This document shows, piece by piece, positions 8,131 through 11,879 of a stretch of DNA of 11,879 nucleotides. How positions within the stretch are numbered: the stretch's first letter is position 1; the number at the start of each line of letters is the position of its first letter. Location: contig NW_014011829.1 of assembly GCF_000611645.1 (NCBI RefSeq), forward strand, positions 1 through 11,879, in the 5' to 3' direction. This DNA comes from Monoraphidium neglectum (lineage: Eukaryota > Chlorophyta > Chlorophyceae > Sphaeropleales > Selenastraceae). Position numbers and translations under genes: made by a program. The notes below the pieces were generated by a model. The model worked only from the letters and a program-made list of their open reading frames with translations. It did no database searches and was not told where the DNA came from.

Positions 8131-8623
8131 TCTAGGACTTGGAGGCTAGCGGCGGGGTGCGTGTGTTGCTCGCCGCACGAATATCTTCAAAGTGCCTGCT
8201 TGTGCTGGACCGCTGTAACTAGCAAAGAGCTTGTGAGGTTATGATTGTTCAAATGATACGCATGGTGTATAGGCGATCGTGTGCGTAAAACGTTTGTCGG
8301 TGTCACCGTGGAGCAGCCCGCGTGGCCAGGGGAGAGCGTTGGATCATTCGAGGGCAGCGCGCGCACTTCCCAAGTCGTCTAACTTTTCCTCAGCACAACC
8401 GTGATAGCATAAACTATTGTATCATGCATTTTGGCGGCGCCGCAGCACCATCCATGCCCGCTCACTGCTGCGCGCCATCAACTCACATCCTGTGCTGCCT
8501 TGACTGGTGCGCGCATGCTTGACCACGCACACGCCACCACAGCAGCGTGCGCAGCCATGGAGCACGACCGTATAGGCCATGTCATGCTGGTGGGTAGGCT
8601 GGACTGTCGTTGTAGCAGCTGAC
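8131..8623. other. Intergenic spacer, nothing recognised
   Basis: About 0.5 kb with mixed composition, including an AT-richer part near 8200-8290 and 8380-8430. No RNA gene or family-like coding segment was seen. A plus-strand TGTAA at 8214-8218 is not clearly tied to a gene. An upstream exon of the coiled-coil gene could hide here but cannot be identified from sequence alone. Confidence 0.4.
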
Positions 8624-8638
8624 CTGCTGCTGCTGCTC

Positions 8639-8728
<90 letters not shown>
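8624..8728 (+). repeat. CTG tract: interrupted run then pure (CTG)29
   Basis: Four CTG units, then CTC and CTA, then 29 perfect CTG units at 8642-8728. It is the longest pure triplet run in the window. On the minus strand the Gln frame ends at once in TAG (rc of CTA at 8639-8641). On the plus strand the Leu frame begins at an ATG at 8579 and stops at 8741-8743. Neither looks like a real protein, so the run is probably in a spacer, UTR or intron. Confidence 0.9.
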
Positions 8729-8729
<1 letters not shown>

Positions 8730-9118
8730 ACACACGTTCTTGAATTGGAACACACCCCCGTGTCTCACAAGCGTCTAGACTCCGAGAACAGGTTGCGCTG
8801 ACAGGCGTGCGCACAACCCTGTCGCAGGACGTCCTCAACACACAGAGCATTCATGACGCCCCTTGGTCCAGCACCAACACGCATACACTTACAGGGTGCG
8901 CGTACACAGCGGTGCTGCACGGGTGCACCCGTGCTGAAAGCTGGCAGGCATGCACAACAGTGTTGCCGTGCAGCAGGCCTTCACCGTCGCATATCCCAAC
9001 TATGCATCATTGGGGACGGGCGGCACCTCGCGAACCCCCAACTAATGGCCCAAATGACCTCCTGTGCCCCCGCCCCCACCTCACAAACCCCAGTCCGCTC
9101 GCGCACCATCGGGCCCAG
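8729..9118 (+). other. Spacer or intron upstream of the coiled-coil gene's first recognised exon
   Basis: No clear exon was seen. The last 60 nt are C-rich and end in CCCAG, as expected of a 3' splice site, so this is probably intron. The plus frame of the following exon happens to be open back to 8807, but the encoded residues look non-coding. A perfect 18-bp palindrome lies at 8917-8934. Confidence 0.4.
8917..8934. repeat. Perfect 18-bp palindrome
   Basis: GCACGGGTG followed by its exact reverse complement CACCCGTGC. It has no loop, so it suits a dimeric DNA-binding protein better than an RNA hairpin. It lies about 185 bp upstream of the first recognised exon of the coiled-coil gene. Confidence 0.6.
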
Positions 9119-10343
9119 CTGCAAGCGCGGCGCCGCGGCGGTGGCGCCGGCGGGGGAGACGGGGACTGGGCGGGCCTGCAGGGCGACGTGGACGCTTTGG
9201 TGGACTATGTGGACAGCCTGGCAGCAAAGCGCGCACAGCACGCGTGGCACACGGAGCGGAACGGCCTGCTAGCCAAGCTGGGCGAGGTGCGTCAGTAACG
9301 CAAAATGCTTGCTATCAACCTCTTTTGCTACAAGGATCGTGGAAGGCCGTGGCTGCAATAGAGGCCGTTCATCCAATTCTGCAAGTGTGATGCTTGAGCG
9401 CGTGCCCCCTTTCACCGGCGGCGGCCCGTTCCAAACGCGGGATTGGCTTTCGGGCCCTGCACGCCTCTGCGCAGCTGGAGGCGCGAGCCGCCACCCAAGA
9501 GCGGGAGCTCTCGCAGCTGCGACACCTCTTGCCGGCCGCCGACGCAAACGCTGCCGCAGCCGGAGGCGGCGGCGGCGCGGCGCCGCAATCGGCGGCTGCT
9601 GTGCTGGCTAGGGAGCTGGAGGTTCAACGGGCAGACGCGGCCGGGTGGCGGGGGCGCTGCCAGGCGGAGCAGCGGCTGCGGCTGCTGGCTGAGGGCGCTG
9701 TGGCCGACGTGTTGGGTGAGTCCGCGGCAGGGCATCCTTGCGTGGGCCGCTGGTGTTGAACGCTTTGTGTTTGAGCGCCAATTTTGATGTCCTGCCCAGC
9801 TGTCGGTCAAGCGAGAACAATGTGTCAGGGTATGAGGGTGTAGCGCACTTGTTAAACGTCAACAGTCCGCACCCACAGATGGACGCGGCCGTTCGTTTTT
9901 GACCGCTGCTGCAGGCGTGATCGACGAGCTGTTGCTGCACTGCGACGGCATCTCCGCCAAGCTCGCTGCGCTGGACGCGGCCTCCGGGGCGGCGGCCGCC
10001 AAGGGGCGCGCGTGGCAGCGGCGGCGGTCGGTGAGCGGCCGGGTGGGGAGCGCGGGGACGCTCGGCCTGCGCGGACGGGGTTGGGGCCAGTGGGGCGCAA
10101 ATCGGCACAGAGCATTGAGCAACGGGGCTTCTGCTGCACGCTTGCTGGACGCAAGAAAGCAGGCCCATGCAATTGAATTATGGATGCACCACGTGCCGCA
10201 CAAACCAGGAGCCGGGGGGGCGCTCGCTGGTGTCTGAGGCCGCGCTGGTGCTGCTGCTCGTCGGCTGCGCGGTCGCGGTGGCGATTGTGGTCACCCGGCA
10301 GGTGCCGCTGACGCGCCTAGCTGCGTCGCCGGCGTCGGGTTGA
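9119..10343 (+). CDS. Tail-anchored coiled-coil protein, C-terminal part (5' end unresolved)
   Basis: Four exons, 9119-9286, 9475-9715, 9915-10030 and 10209-10343, join in phase (0, 1, 0) into 219 residues ending at TGA. Donors are strong (GAG/GTGCGT, TTGG/GTGAGT, TCG/GTGAGC), and every intron ends in CAG. Residues about 25-80 are heptad-like and charged (LVDYVDSLAAKRAQHAWHTE, LEARAATQERELSQLRHLL). An Ala/Gly hinge follows, then a second helical stretch (VLARELEVQRADAAGW...AEQRLRLLAEG) and another (VIDELLLHCDGISAKLAALD). A basic cluster QRRRS precedes one hydrophobic segment (about 186-203, ALVLLLVGCAVAVAIVV), followed by a 14-16-residue tail. One membrane segment at the very C-terminus after coiled coil suggests a tail-anchored tether of the ER, Golgi or nuclear envelope, golgin-like in layout. 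That is architecture, not homology. Upstream exons must exist, because exon 9119 opens at a splice acceptor. Confidence 0.7.
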
Positions 10344-10710
10344 CAGTTGTAACAGCAGCACCGCAGAGGGCGGCAGGGGCAGGATTTCTACAGACGGGGG
10401 CATCAAGCGGCGGGGCGACCCTGGCGACAAGGGCCGTGCACCACGCGGTCAGGTGATGAGCTTGAGGGCGGTAGTCAGCCGGTGACTTGGTCACTCATCA
10501 AGCTCTAGCTGCCATGGCCACATCGACTGCCAGAGGGTTGATTTGCGAGTTCGTATGGTAGTTGATATACCAGACGCACACAGCCGCGCTCTGAGCAAGA
10601 TCATCAGTGAATTCGAATGCGTTCGTCTGCACCCTAGCAGGAAGCATATTGTGATCATGTACATTGGATAAACCCCAGCATTCTGCGCATCTTATTGGTC
10701 CGCGGCCACC
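10344..10710. other. Spacer between coiled-coil gene and ribokinase gene
   Basis: These 367 bp hold the 3' end of the coiled-coil gene and the promoter and 5'UTR of the ribokinase gene. A GTGAC-TTG-GTCAC hairpin lies at 10482-10494, with TGATGAG (10454-10460) and CTCATCA (10494-10500) as a possible outer stem. An ATTGG word (inverted CCAAT) is about 15 nt upstream of the ribokinase ATG. No coding frame is convincing. Confidence 0.5.
10348..10352 (+). terminator. Putative poly(A) signal TGTAA of the coiled-coil gene
   Basis: TGTAA lies 5 nt past the TGA stop of the coiled-coil gene, which would give an unusually short 3'UTR. No other TGTAA was seen before the ribokinase ATG, so it is either the signal or a chance match. 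Confidence 0.3.
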
Positions 10711-11879
10711 ATGTGCACTCTGCAGCGATTTCAGCGACGTGCCTTGCTGCTGCTCATGCTAGCCGCAGCGGCCGCTTCCACGGCAGCTGCCCCTAAACCG
10801 TTGCTCATCGTCGGCAGCATCAACGCTGACTCCACCATCTCCGTGGAGCGCCTGCCGTCGCGCGGCGAGTGCATCACGTCAACCAAGCCGGTCCCGACGC
10901 TGGCCGTTGGCGGCAAGGCAAGCACTCGCCCGTGTGCCTGCTTTTGCAACTCCGGGCCAGCCCAGGCGGGCGCGAGGCGCGTGGGGGCGCCCGGCGTCGG
11001 CGCACAGCCCAGCCTCCGATTGCACGTCAGCTAGCTTCTCACTGCAAAACCCGGCCAGGCGGCCGGGAAACCCATCCGTACTGCCGGCAATGACGGGGAA
11101 ACAGCCCACGGCCGCGCCCCTGCAAAACACCCGCTCCAGGGCGCGAACCAAGCGGTTGCCGCCGCCCGCCTCCGCGCGCCCGGCGCGCCGCCGCCGCGCT
11201 TCGTCTGCCGCTTCGGCGGCGACGGCCCCGGCACATGGATGCGGTCAGAGCTGCGGGCAGAGGGGGTTGACCTGTCGGGCAGCGAAACCTCGGACGGCGT
11301 CGCGTCGGGCGCGGGCGTGGTTTGGCTCGATGCCGACGGCGCCGCGACGAGCGTCGTCCTCGGGGGCGCCAACACCGAGGGCTGGGGCGGCGCGGGCGCG
11401 GGGCATGAAGCAGCGCCGCTCGCCGCGGCGGCCGCGGCGGCGGCCGCGGGCGCGGGGGCGCTGCTGCTGCAGCGGGAGGTGCCCGGGTGGGTCAACCTCG
11501 TATACGCCAAGGCGGCGTCCGAGGCTGGCGTCCCGGTCCTCCTGGACGCCGGCGGCGAGGACGTCCCCTTGGACGACGCCATCCTCGGATTCGTCGACTA
11601 CCTCTGCCCCAACGAGATCGAGCTGTCGAGGCTGACGGGGATGGACGTCGGCGGCGGCGGCCTGCCGGCCGCGCGCCGCGCGGCGGCGGCGCTGATGGCG
11701 CGCGGCGCGCGGAACGTGCTCGTCACGCTCGGGGACAAGGGCGCGCTGCTGGTGCTCGGCCCGGGGCGGGCTGGGGCCGGGGCCGATGGTGGCGGCGGCG
11801 GCAGAGGAGGGGCAGGAGGAGAGGGTGGTGCAGAGGACGGGTGGGAGGGGCCCCAGGAGCTGCTCCAGCCGCCGCTGCC
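10711..11879 (+). CDS. RBSK: Ribokinase (PfkB family), 5' part, with N-terminal signal-like leader
   Basis: Phosphorylates D-ribose at O5 using ATP. Exon 1 (10711-10917) and exon 2 (11140 to the window edge) give 315 residues so far. The ATG sits in a good context (GCCACCATG). The leader RFQRRALLLLMLAAAAASTAAA (residues 6-27) has a basic start and a hydrophobic core, like an ER signal or an organellar transit peptide. Family marks follow: VGSINADS (34-41), GGKGANQAVAAARL (67-80), FGGDGPGTW, GGAN, LLLQREVPGWVNLVYAKAA (177 onward), PVLLDAGGED, PNEIELSRLTGM (226-237) and VLVTLGDKGALLV. These match plant-type ribokinase closely. A Gly-rich loop after about residue 277 is longer than usual. The C-terminal GAGD anion hole and catalytic Asp lie beyond the window. 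The first intron joins GGK to GANQ only if a GC donor is used. Confidence 0.9.

Noticed and set aside
8422..8850. Minus-strand poly-Ser and poly-Ala frames, and a plus-strand poly-Leu frame, across the CTG tract
   Set aside because: All arise from the (CTG)29 run. Flanking residues look random, and the Gln frame ends in an immediate stop.
10907..11635. 242-codon plus-strand Arg-rich frame over the ribokinase region
   Set aside because: It is out of frame with the ribokinase exon, whose motifs run continuously in another frame to the window edge.
1..11879. CRISPR array, transposase, integrase, defence or biosynthetic cluster, tRNA/rRNA
   Set aside because: No matching motifs were seen on either strand. 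The repeats present are triplet runs or short palindromes, not spaced direct repeats.

Overview
The window looks like nuclear DNA of a green alga (chlorophyte, probably a chlamydomonadalean or sphaeroplealean relative). It is GC-rich and gene-dense. Short GT-AG introns interrupt every gene whose full extent can be followed. CAG/CTG triplet runs occur in exons, introns and spacers. TGTAA, the chlorophyte poly(A) signal, lies close behind several stop codons. No bacterial operon structure, tRNA, rRNA, CRISPR or transposase was seen. The taxonomic call is inference from these traits.

Layout, left to right. (1) 1-1331, minus: partial gene for a Gln/Gly/Ala/Pro-rich, probably disordered protein with four R-R-x-S sites. 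(2) 1332-2683: spacer with a GCATGC dyad near gene 1 and an unexplained open frame. (3) 2726-4242, minus: complete five-exon RraA-like aldolase gene, 221 aa. (4) 4243-4665: 423-bp spacer shared by two divergent genes. (5) 4666-6422, plus: complete three-exon histidine-phosphatase (phosphoglycerate-mutase-like) gene, 335 aa, with a Gln/Glu repeat inside its catalytic domain. (6) 6423-9118: mainly a probable 3'UTR, a poorly resolved area that may hold a minus-strand gene, and a pure (CTG)29 tract. (7) 9119-10343, plus: last four exons of a coiled-coil protein with a C-terminal membrane anchor; its 5' end was not found. (8) 10344-10710: short spacer. (9) 10711-11879, plus: 5' part of a ribokinase gene whose first intron appears to be GC-AG.

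Three genes encode small-molecule carbon enzymes: an RraA-type pyruvate aldolase/decarboxylase, a phosphatase or mutase, and ribokinase. I see no evidence that they form a single pathway. The most interesting points are gene-structure oddities: a stop-free 345-nt intron carrying a CAG run, a 101-residue repeat insertion in an enzyme core, a GC-AG intron, and clustered phosphosite-like motifs. I found no convincing undescribed multi-gene system.
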